64,000 nucleotides of DNA, from NCBI GenBank assembly GCA_049514555.1, contig JBEKUY010000002.1, positions 124,001 to 188,000 of the forward strand, written 5' to 3'. The notes below the pieces were generated by a model. The model saw nothing but the letters and a program-made list of their open reading frames with translations. It was not told the origin of the DNA and did no database searches. Positions 1-8,135 of this stretch are shown piece after piece (within the stretch, counting starts at the first letter, position 1; every line of letters begins with the position of its first letter). The translations under genes and the position numbers were made by a program. The stretch is from JBEKUY01 sp049514555 (GTDB taxonomy: Bacteria; Acidobacteriota; Terriglobia; Acidiferrales; UBA7541).

Positions 1-599
<599 letters not shown>

Positions 600-603
<4 letters not shown>

Positions 604-1466
604 GCATTTTGGTTGACGAACGCACGCGCGTGATCGTCCAGGGCTTCACCGGCCGCGAAGGAACTTTTCATGCGCAGCAGATGATGGAGTATGGCACAAA
701 CGTGGTCGGCGGCATCACGCCGGGCAAAGGCGGCACGCGGCACCTGGAGCGCCCGGTCTTCAACACCGTCTCGGAAGCTGTCGCCGCCACCGGCGCTGAC
801 GCTTCGGTCATTTTCGTTCCACCTCCGTATGCCGCCGACGCCATCCTCGAAGCTGCCGGCGCCGGCATCGCGCTCGTCGTCTGCATCACGGAAGGGATCC
901 CGACGCTCGACATGGTGCGCGTCGTCGCCTCCATGGATAAATCGAAAACACGTCTCATCGGCCCCAATTGCCCCGGCATCATCTCTCCGGGCAAATGTAA
1001 GATCGGCATCATGCCCGGCCGCATCCACAAGCAGGGCCACGTAGGCGTCATCAGCCGCAGCGGCACGCTCACCTACGAAGCCGTGGATCAGCTCACTCGC
1101 CTCGGAATCGGCCAGTCCACCTGCATCGGCATCGGAGGCGACCCCATCGTCGGCACCACGTTCCTGGACGCGATTCACCTGTTCAACGAGGACCCCGGCA
1201 CGCGCGCCATCGTCATGATCGGAGAAATCGGGGGCAACGCCGAAGAGCAAGCCTCCGAATACGTCAGGGCCCACCTCAAGAAGCCGGTGATCGGCTTTGT
1301 CGCGGGACAAACCGCGCCGCCGGGACGGCGCATGGGCCACGCCGGCGCAATCATCAGCGGCGGACAGGGCACAGCCAAGGATAAATACGCGGCCATGAGC
1401 GCGGCCGGTATTCGCACGGTGCAGAGCCCTGCGGAAATCGGGTCGACGGTCGCCGCCGTGCTGTAG
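600..1466 (+). CDS. sucD: Succinyl-CoA synthetase alpha subunit
   Basis: The 288-residue protein has the usual SucD length. The N-terminal CoA-binding Rossmann domain shows GFTGREGTFHAQQ and GGITPGKGGT. The active-site histidine that is phosphorylated in catalysis is visible as H247 in RRMGHAGAIISGGQGTA. It forms the heterodimeric or heterotetrameric enzyme with SucC, whose gene overlaps it by 4 bases. The ndk gene follows 91 bases downstream on the same strand, an arrangement that fits succinyl-CoA synthetase working with nucleoside diphosphate kinase. Confidence 0.98.
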
Positions 1467-1557
1467 CGCAACGGAACGCGCGACGTTCGTCTTGCCGGTT
1501 CTCAGCCTGGGCCGCTTGTGCTAATTTTACGGGAACAAACTCTTACGGAGGACTGAG

Positions 1558-1977
1558 TTGGCTCTTGAACGCACTCTCGCTTTAATCAAGCCGCCCGCGG
1601 TTGAGCGCGGCATCGCTGGAGATATTCTCTGCCGGATCCACCGGGCCGGCTTTCGAATCGTCGCCATCAAGACACTCCAATTGACGAAGGCACAAGCGGA
1701 AGGCTTTTATGCCGTTCACCACGGCAAGTCATTCTTCGAGGACCTGGCGAGCCACATGACATCGGGCCGCATCTTCGCAATCGTCCTCGAAGCTGAAAAC
1801 GCCATCGCGAAGTGGCGCGAACTCATGGGCGCCACCGATCCCGCCAAGGCCGCTCCGGGGACCATCCGCCGCGAGTTCGGAATCGATGTGCGCCTCAACG
1901 CCACCCACGGATCCGACTCGCCCGAAACCGCCGAGTTCGAGATCGCCTACTTCTTCCTTCCATCCGAGCTCGCCTGA
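1558..1977 (+). CDS. ndk: Nucleoside diphosphate kinase
   Basis: Ndk transfers the terminal phosphate from ATP to other nucleoside diphosphates through a phosphohistidine. At 139 residues it has the family length. The catalytic H117 lies in the signature NATHGSDSPETAEFEI, and the N-terminus ALERTLALIKPPAVERG is typical. The start is a TTG codon, preceded by GGAGGA at 1547-1552; no in-frame ATG would leave the N-terminal beta strand intact. It probably belongs with sucCD. Confidence 0.97.
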   Translation: MALERTLALIKPPAVERGIAGDILCRIHRAGFRIVAIKTLQLTKAQAEGFYAVHHGKSFFEDLASHMTSGRIFAIVLEAENAIAKWRELMGATDPAKAAPGTIRREFGIDVRLNATHGSDSPETAEFEIAYFFLPSELA

Positions 1978-2124
1978 CGACCGGGTAACGATCGCGGAAT
2001 GGACAGTAGCTGGCTCCGCCTAAACCCGCAGGCGGGAAGCCGCCATTGCCCTCAGACGCACTTGGGACCCGGGGAGCGTCTTGCAGGTGCGCATCGGTTG
2101 ATGCGCATGCATGCCTGTTCGCGA

Positions 2125-2637
2125 CTACTTTTTCTTTGGGGCGAGGATGGCTTCGATTTGCCGGAGGTGATTGATATCGTGCCCCGCCATCATCTGCGCG
2201 ATCCGCTCGATACTTTCTTTGCCGCGCTCGGCATGGATGCCGAACTGCCTCCACTGTTCCGGCTGGAGTGATTTCAAGAGGCTCAGATTCGCCTCGCGCA
2301 GGGTCCGGAAGACCCGCAGTGACAATTGCGGATCGCGCTTGGCGTAATTTCCCGCCTCAGCCCACTTGTCCTGGTCGAACGCGGCAATCGGCGCTCCCGG
2401 CGCGCCGAGAATGCTCCTCATCCGCCAACCCAGGACGATCTCTCCATCCGCGAGATGGGCGAGAATCTCCGCCACCGACCACTTCCCCGGTTCCGGCCGC
2501 TTCATCAGTTTTGCCCGCGGAGCCTTCTTCACCAGCCGCACGAGCTTGCCGGCCGTTGCGGCTTGCACCTTGACCGCCTTTTGATTGCCGAGATACCCCA
2601 TCATGCGCTGCTTGTATTGTTCCACCGTCTCCTGCAT
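2125..2637 (-). CDS. DinB-like (DinB/YfiT superfamily) protein
   Basis: A 170-residue protein with the four-helix DinB/YfiT fold. The three metal-binding histidines expected of the superfamily are visible in ILAHLADGE and AGHDINHLRQIE. The family includes thiol-dependent hydrolases and transferases (for example bacillithiol S-transferases), but most members have no assigned substrate. The gene stands alone between ndk and the LolA-like gene, on the opposite strand to ndk. The fold assignment is firm; the reaction is unknown. Confidence 0.85.
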   Translation of the reverse strand: MQETVEQYKQRMMGYLGNQKAVKVQAATAGKLVRLVKKAPRAKLMKRPEPGKWSVAEILAHLADGEIVLGWRMRSILGAPGAPIAAFDQDKWAEAGNYAKRDPQLSLRVFRTLREANLSLLKSLQPEQWRQFGIHAERGKESIERIAQMMAGHDINHLRQIEAILAPKKK

Positions 2638-2819
2638 GGCGCGGCACTCCTTTGCAGTGGATTTGGTCCGTGGCAGGCCGATTCCTTCGCCCCTGACAAT
2701 TATACAGAAATGTCTTTTACCGCCGGAGGTTGGAGCGGCTCACAGGGCGGGGTGGTTCCGTGGTCTTCCATTCCTCCGAACTGCCGGAGATCGCTGCCGC
2801 TGGATTTGTGGCCGGGCGC

Positions 2820-3650
2820 CTACGGCGTCGAGGAAGCAGGCTTCACGAAGAGCCCGTCGTCCACCGGCACATTATGCTTCACCTGGATGAGGCGAATGCT
2901 GAAGATCGAGCCCTTCTCTACGTGGCGCGTGCGGAAGGGAACGCGGATGCCATCCACTTCGCGGTAGTCATCGAAGTAGGTTTCCACTCTCTCCGCGCCT
3001 CCGGGCGTAGTGAGGATGGAATCTTCACGGATCAGGAGGCCGCTATCGGCGTCGAAGTATGAGTTTTCGACGAGATTCTCTCGCGGGGCCGTCTGGACGA
3101 CGTAAGCGGTGTGTGTGCCCACTGCGGCGGTCCCAGTGACCTTTCCGGTGAGTTTCAGCAAGAGACCGCTCGCTGAGCCGTAGAAGTCTGCGCGGCGTAT
3201 GCGGTCCTGGAGAGCGGCGCCAGTGTACTCGTGCACCCCGCCGCGTGGATCTTCCAGCCATGCGGACTTGCCGTCGCACACTTCGTGAATGAACATATCC
3301 TGCGGCAGAGCGATTTTCATGTAGGTTTTGTTCGGAGCCTTCTGAAGGATGTCGATGCCGAAGAAGATGGAAGAGTCTTCGCTCTGGTAAAGGCCGTGCA
3401 TTTTGCGGGTGGTGAATTGGCTCGCTTTCTCGAGCCCGCCGACGGCGTCCCCGTAACGTTTCAGCAGCTCCGCAAGCGTGGGCAGAGGCTTGTCAGATGC
3501 GACGGTCTGTCCCGCCGTCCGGCCGGTCGGCTCAGCGGCGGGTGATGGACCAGCCTGAGGAGCTTGGGCGCGAACATCTAGAAGCGACAACCACAGAGAA
3601 GGAATTGTGACCAGGAGCATCACGAGGAGTGCGGACCTGGAGTGCAACAT
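2820..3650 (-). CDS. Secreted LolA/LppX-like outer-membrane lipoprotein-sorting-type protein
   Basis: The 276-residue protein begins with a signal peptide (hydrophobic residues about 7-27, probably cleaved near VRAQA). A low-complexity Pro/Ala stretch follows. From about residue 60 it has the strand pattern of a LolA-like half-barrel: FFGIDILQKAPNKTYMKI, DGKSAWLEDPRGG, YVVQTAPRENLVENSYFDAD, and the C-terminal DYREVDGIRVPFRTRHV, which is characteristic of this superfamily. Such proteins bind lipid acyl chains in the periplasm. It is a single gene with no lolCDE genes next to it, so a specific Lol role is not supported. Confidence 0.75.
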   Translation of the reverse strand: MLHSRSALLVMLLVTIPSLWLSLLDVRAQAPQAGPSPAAEPTGRTAGQTVASDKPLPTLAELLKRYGDAVGGLEKASQFTTRKMHGLYQSEDSSIFFGIDILQKAPNKTYMKIALPQDMFIHEVCDGKSAWLEDPRGGVHEYTGAALQDRIRRADFYGSASGLLLKLTGKVTGTAAVGTHTAYVVQTAPRENLVENSYFDADSGLLIREDSILTTPGGAERVETYFDDYREVDGIRVPFRTRHVEKGSIFSIRLIQVKHNVPVDDGLFVKPASSTP

Positions 3651-3883
3651 GCTGCCTCCTCGGCCCGCTCATGCACGGGCCGCGACGGCGCGTACGCCTG
3701 CAAACAGTATGAAGGTGCTGATCGTTCCGCGAGGCGAGGACAAGGGAAAGCGTGCGAGAAGTGCAACTCCAGGACGGATACGCCTGGGCCACTTTCGCCG
3801 GTCCCGTTCAGGATGGTGCATCGATTGGTTGGCCAGCCGGAGCCAGGATGCGGCTGACTTGGGGTGGGGCTGGGCCTTCCGGA

Positions 3884-5212
3884 TCAGAAGTAGTCAACGG
3901 GATCGATGTGCCGCAAGGCCCCGTACCAGAAAAGCATATTTGAAGCTAGCCCTTGCATGGTGTACTTCCGAGGCGGCAACAAATGCCTCTTGAGCATGGA
4001 TTTGAGCGAGTAGAAGGTTTTCGTGCATCGCCACACACCCTGTTCCACTTGCTGCGGCGTCATGTTCTTGGGAATGAACATGCACACGAAGTTGTTCGTA
4101 AATTGATCCGCCTCGGGAACAATCACTCGGCCCTCGGCCTCGAGCTGCGCGCGCATGGGCGTTCCTCTGCGCGGGGTGACCGAATTGAAAAAGGCCTCGG
4201 GGGCCTTGACCTCGTGCAAAAAGCGCAGCGTCTTGTCGAAAGCGTCCGGAGTATCTTCATCGAGGCCGAAGAGGAAGTTGAGCGAATAATAGATGCCGTA
4301 ACTCTCCAGACGCCTGAGGAGCTTCTCGTAGTCTTTGACGTGATTCTGGACCTTGCTGATGGAAAGCAGGCTGTCTTGGCTGACCGACTCGACGCCGATA
4401 TTCACGTGGAACACGCCTGCCTTCGCCGCGAGATCGAGCATCTCCTCGTCGTTGTTCGAGTTGATGGTCCAGAGGCATGAAAACTTGATATTGAGCGGGA
4501 TCAGGGCCTTGAAAAGCTCCCGGGCGAACAAGTGCTTTCCGGCGATCTGATCGTCGATGAACTGAAAGCGGCGGAAGCCGGTGATGCGGATGTTCTGTTT
4601 GATTTCTTCGACGATCTCGCCGATCGGGCGCGAGCGGAAGGTGCCACCGTAAAATACGGGAATCTCACAGAATGAACAGCGGTACGGACAACCGCGCGTG
4701 GCCTGGATGGGCAGGGCCTTGTAAATGTACCGGTTCAATTTGAGCAGCTCGTGGCGTGGGCGAGGCACCCCCTTCAGGTCGTGGAGCGCGTCAGCCTTGT
4801 ACACCTGCTTCATCTTTCCGTCCCGCCAGTCCTGGAGGAGTTGTGGCCACACGCTATCGGCCTCGCCCTGGACCACAGCGTCAGCATGCTGGAGCGTCTC
4901 TGCCGTTTGAAGCGTGGCGTGGAAGCCTCCCATCACCACCGGAATGCCGCGCTTGCGGAATTCCGCCGCTAATTGGTAGGCGCGGAGCGATGCACCAATC
5001 GTTGTCGTCATGCCCACGAGGTCCCAGCCGGCGTCGTAGTCAATATCCTCCAGGCGCTCGTCGCAGAGCGTTACGTCATATTCCGGCGGCGTAAGAGCGG
5101 CCATCAACGGAAGCATGAGTCCCATGATCAGTCTTCGTTTTGATTTGAGCGGCGTGAAATCCAAATGAACGGTCGTCGGTTGAATCAAAAGAATGCGCGG
5201 CTTTCTGTTCAT
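3884..5212 (-). CDS. B12-binding-domain radical SAM protein
   Basis: The 442-residue protein has an N-terminal cobalamin-binding-type domain (about 5-140: ILLIQPT, VGMTTTIGASLRAYQLA, PVVMGGFHATLQ) and then a radical SAM core. The [4Fe-4S] cysteines are C175, C179 and C182 in RGCPYRCSFCEI. The C-terminal 90 residues resemble the extension of methyltransferase or cyclase-type B12 radical SAM proteins such as the hopanoid HpnP/HpnJ group. No canonical DxHxxG motif is visible in the B12 domain, so cobalamin would be bound base-off without a lower histidine, or not at all. It is a single gene. The substrate cannot be named. Confidence 0.85.
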   Translation of the reverse strand: MNRKPRILLIQPTTVHLDFTPLKSKRRLIMGLMLPLMAALTPPEYDVTLCDERLEDIDYDAGWDLVGMTTTIGASLRAYQLAAEFRKRGIPVVMGGFHATLQTAETLQHADAVVQGEADSVWPQLLQDWRDGKMKQVYKADALHDLKGVPRPRHELLKLNRYIYKALPIQATRGCPYRCSFCEIPVFYGGTFRSRPIGEIVEEIKQNIRITGFRRFQFIDDQIAGKHLFARELFKALIPLNIKFSCLWTINSNNDEEMLDLAAKAGVFHVNIGVESVSQDSLLSISKVQNHVKDYEKLLRRLESYGIYYSLNFLFGLDEDTPDAFDKTLRFLHEVKAPEAFFNSVTPRRGTPMRAQLEAEGRVIVPEADQFTNNFVCMFIPKNMTPQQVEQGVWRCTKTFYSLKSMLKRHLLPPRKYTMQGLASNMLFWYGALRHIDPVDYF

Positions 5213-5749
5213 GCTTCCCCCTGGGTTTGTTGGGCCGAGTGCACGATTGCGATTCTATCTTTCCCCAAAGCCATCTGCCAACCCCCATTCTTGCCGACCT
5301 CAGGTCGCCAAGAGCACGGGTGGGGGGCCGGCTGCGTAAGAGGGCCGCAAGTGCCGCTATCCTGCTGCAAAGACGCACCTTGTGTCAGTCGAAGGCATCG
5401 AGGGGACATGTGTACCAGTTGAATCGCCAGGTGGAATTCAGTGGGCCTGGGGAGAGTCGAACTCCCGAAACGCGGTTCAGGAAAGGCGTATTACGGATGC
5501 CCCAGCACCCTAAGATTCGGTTCAATTCTTGAAGCAAAACGATGTGATTTCGACGCAGTAGCAAACCACATTGTCCGCCAATCAAGTTTACGGACCTGCG
5601 GGCCGAGATGCGGAAACATTTTTGATGCTCCGCATCGTGGAACCCACTCGTCAAAATCATGCAGACGGTCTGCAAATCTGACGAAAGGGGATCCCGCTGA
5701 TTGTCAGGTCAGTCATGCCAAGAGACCCTTGGTACGAAATGCGTTCGGG
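5213..5749. other. Intergenic region without a convincing gene
   Basis: These 537 bases contain no reading frame with coding character. The only recognisable element is the 3' part of a tRNA on the minus strand (5442-5466), described separately. The region could be the scar of an integration event. Confidence 0.6.
5442..5466 (-). pseudogene. tRNA 3'-end fragment (T arm plus 3' acceptor strand)
   Basis: Read on the minus strand, these bases form a perfect T stem-loop (GGGAG, TTCGACT, CTCCC, with the invariant TTCRA and C61), followed directly by the 7-base acceptor strand CAGGCCC and discriminator A. The partner 5' acceptor (GGGCCTG) and a D arm are absent upstream, so this is not a functional tRNA. 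The acceptor is of the kind found in bacterial tRNA-Ile(GAU). Integrative elements recombine into the 3' end of tRNA genes and leave exactly such fragments. No integrase gene is nearby. Confidence 0.6.
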
Positions 5750-6403
5750 TTAGTTTCGCGCGCCGCCTGTTGCCAGCAGGTTGCAGGCGCCCTGGATCTC
5801 GGAGATCATGATCGGGTACAAGATCAGCCAGGAAACCAGTCCGACGTAAGGAATGATCCCCACTATCACCGCCGCCAGTACCAGCCCGCGCGTGACGGGT
5901 GGCGGGAGGTTGCGCAGCCGGAACTGGAAGTTGATGCGATCGGCCAATCGAAGCCAGAACACAAAAATCCAATAGAAGTTGAAAAATGGGATGAACAGAA
6001 AACCGATGGCCCGGCCCGCGCGGAAATCGTCCGACCGAACGCGAGGCAACTTCGAGTGTTTCAATCCCATGAAGATCATCGTGAAGATTCCCAACGTGAG
6101 GAAGTGCAGCACGATCGCCCCGCCCACAGAAAACGTCTCCAGGATGGTGTGCTTCTTGAACTCTTCCCGCTGTGCCGCGGGGATGCGGTTCAAGTCAAAC
6201 CCCTGCTCATACACCATCATCATCTGATAGGGGTCCAATCCAGGAACGGTCCCGCCCGGCGGCATGGGTAGCGGAGCAGCGACCGGCTGGGCCGACTGTT
6301 GAGTCACCCACTCACCGCAGAAGCGGCATTTCACTGCATCCACATGGATTTCTTGGGCGCAATACGGGCATTTCTTCGTAGCTTGAGGGCTATTCGTGTC
6401 CAT
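5750..6403 (-). CDS. Zinc-ribbon membrane protein (DUF4234-like)
   Basis: I chose the ATG at 6403, giving 217 residues: it is followed directly by the zinc ribbon and has an AAGGAG upstream. The longer frame reaching back to 6547 would add an uncharacteristic basic N-terminus. The ribbon uses C12, C15, C26 and C29 (KKCPYCAQEI, VKCRFCGEWV). A Pro/Gly linker and a DUF4234-type region with about four hydrophobic segments follow (about residues 85-215). Proteins of this build are inner-membrane proteins of unknown function. Confidence 0.7.
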   Translation of the reverse strand: MDTNSPQATKKCPYCAQEIHVDAVKCRFCGEWVTQQSAQPVAAPLPMPPGGTVPGLDPYQMMMVYEQGFDLNRIPAAQREEFKKHTILETFSVGGAIVLHFLTLGIFTMIFMGLKHSKLPRVRSDDFRAGRAIGFLFIPFFNFYWIFVFWLRLADRINFQFRLRNLPPPVTRGLVLAAVIVGIIPYVGLVSWLILYPIMISEIQGACNLLATGGARN

Positions 6404-6842
6404 GGTCAGGGAGTTCTCCTTCGCGAACGTTCGTCCAGAGAACGGCGCGCGGCGTTGCGGAGCAATCCTGCTTGGCTGTCGTTCGTCGGTGGCGCACCGG
6501 TTCCCGTGATCTTCCAGGTGCCTCGGTGCGGGGGAACGTACCACCACGAAACGGCAGAAGTCAACGCTACTGTGGTAACCCGACTAACCAGGAGCTAGCC
6601 CGCCGCTGGCAGGCCCGATTACTGGTGGTAGGGCGATCGATCGGCAGTTATTGGCTGGAAACAACCGTGGTATGAATACTCAGATTGGTCAAGCCAGAAC
6701 TGCCTAGACCGGGGTGCGGAGAAAAGAGACGTTGCAGCCCGTCCTGGTTGTTTTCAGTGGGTCACACGCGGATCATTGCTGGTAGGACGTGATACTTAGG
6801 CCATACCGACCGTCCAATTAGCGACAATGTGTGGACAAAATC
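6404..6842. other. Intergenic region, nothing recognised
   Basis: These 439 bases lie between the zinc-ribbon gene and tRNA-Arg. Frames are short and lack coding character. I see no clear terminator, repeat or RNA. Confidence 0.5.
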
Positions 6843-6919
6843 TGGTGGGACCGGCGAGGATTGAACTCGCAACCTAGCGGTTAGGAACCGCTTGCTCTAT
6901 CCATTTGAGCTACGGCCCC
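6843..6919 (-). tRNA. tRNA-Arg (anticodon CCU)
   Basis: On the minus strand a complete cloverleaf can be drawn: acceptor GGGGCCG paired with CGGTCCC, D arm GCTC/GAGC, anticodon stem AGCGG/CCGCT around the loop TTCCTAA (anticodon CCT), and T arm GCGAG-TTCAATC-CTCGC. The 3' CCA is encoded (6843-6845). It reads AGG codons. tRNA-Arg(CCU) genes are frequent integration targets, but no element is inserted here. Confidence 0.96.
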
Positions 6920-7363
6920 ACGTTTGGGAGTTTACCACGAGGCGGTGTGCGGGAATTCTCGAGCGCGCCAGTGCCGTTGCAAAGCCGCAGCATTGTATTC
7001 CCCCGCAGGACGCATCGGAGAAGTTAGGCTCGATGGTGATCGCTTTTCGCCCGTGCTGTTCGGCTTCTGGGAAACGGTTCAAGGCATATTTGTAGGCCTG
7101 GGCCCCGTTTTGGGAACCCCTGTGCAGTCGCATGTATAGATAAGAAGGCAAGTTGCAGACCGGCAGCGGTGCCGAGAACCGTTAGCACGGGACCGGTCCG
7201 CGGACCGAGTTTCCGGCGGGGACAGGTCGTAGCTGCTAGGTCACAGAACCGCACAGGCAGCTTGTGTCGCCCTCGCTTTGGGCGAAGAATGAGAACATAA
7301 GGACAACCGCGCCGCGCGATGGCGGCGCCGGGCGTGTGCCCGTCCTCGAGACGGAGGCAGGAC
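6920..7363. other. Intergenic region, nothing recognised
   Basis: These 444 bases upstream of the GGDEF-like gene must contain its promoter, but no convincing -35/-10 pair stands out. No coding frame or structured RNA was recognised. Confidence 0.45.
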
Positions 7364-8119
7364 ATGAGTTTTAACCGCACCGAACTAGATAAGCTGGAAC
7401 ACCACGAACTGCAGCTGACCATCCTGGCAGCGGTGATCGTCCTCGTTCTGGCCGCTGGGGTGGCCCTGCTGATGTACCCGTTGGTTTTCTTGCACCCCAT
7501 CGAAGGGAACCAATGGACTCCCCGAATCGCCTACATCGGCTTCTGCGTCTTGTCGCTGCTCTTCGTCGGGTATCTGCTCGATCGCCATCGAACGGTGCGG
7601 CGGCTGAAACAACAGTTATTGGAAGAGCTGGATCGAAATATGAAATTGCGCGATCAGGCCAACGTGGACCTGCTGCACACGATACCCGATTTGCACCGCT
7701 TCCAAGACTGTTTGGCAATGGAGTACCGGCGAGCGGCGACCATGCAGCGCATGCTTTCTTTGTTGATCGTGAAGGTGAGACTCTTGCGGAGCACGCCGGA
7801 TTCGACGGAGGGCAGGGCAGCGCTTGGCGAAGCCGCCAGGACGATTTCCCGGAAGCTAAGGCTGACGGATTCGATCTACTTGTTTGGTCCTGGTCTTTTC
7901 GGCTTGGTTCTGCCGGAGACCGACACCGCGAATGCCAAACAAATTTCTCTCCGGTTGGAGGAGGTGCTTCGGGCGATCGGATCGACGAGCGACTTCTCTT
8001 TTGAGATCCTCCTCTACAACTACCCGGACCACGTGACCAGCGCCCATGAATTGGAGCAGGTCGTCTCTGGCTTGATGCCTGAGAATCAACCCTGGATGGC
8101 CGGCGCCAGCACCACCTGA
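7364..8119 (+). CDS. Two-TM membrane protein with degenerate GGDEF domain
   Basis: The start at 7364 is preceded by GGAGG and gives 251 residues; an ATG at 7319 has no such site. Two membrane segments (about 18-40 and 54-74) are joined by a short loop. A coiled stretch follows, then a domain aligning with diguanylate cyclases (about 100-235: IPDLHRFQDCLAMEYRRA, LSLLIVKVRL, LVLPETDTANAKQISLRLEE). The catalytic GG[D/E]EF loop is replaced by GPGLF at about residues 175-179, and the metal-binding Asp of the first strand is missing. It is therefore unlikely to make c-di-GMP and may be a binding or scaffold protein. Confidence 0.7.
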   Translation: MSFNRTELDKLEHHELQLTILAAVIVLVLAAGVALLMYPLVFLHPIEGNQWTPRIAYIGFCVLSLLFVGYLLDRHRTVRRLKQQLLEELDRNMKLRDQANVDLLHTIPDLHRFQDCLAMEYRRAATMQRMLSLLIVKVRLLRSTPDSTEGRAALGEAARTISRKLRLTDSIYLFGPGLFGLVLPETDTANAKQISLRLEEVLRAIGSTSDFSFEILLYNYPDHVTSAHELEQVVSGLMPENQPWMAGASTT

Positions 8120-8135
8120 ACTTCAACCTGGGGCG

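Noticed and set aside
3752..3943. A 63-codon plus-strand frame after the LolA-like gene
   Set aside because: It looks faintly protein-like (LQDGYAWATFAGPVQDG) but overlaps the end of the radical SAM gene by 60 bases and has no relative I know.
5442..5520. A complete tRNA at this site
   Set aside because: No 5' acceptor, D arm or proper anticodon arm can be paired with the T arm and 3' acceptor, so only a fragment is called.
5441..6271. A 276-codon frame on the plus strand over the tRNA fragment and the zinc-ribbon gene
   Set aside because: Highly charged, with no conserved pattern; the opposite strand encodes a clear zinc ribbon and membrane segments.
7298..7312. A 15-base identity (TAAGGACAACCGCGC) with 60917-60931, both upstream of plus-strand genes
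   Set aside because: Exact 15-base matches are expected a few times by chance in a window of this size, and the flanks do not match.
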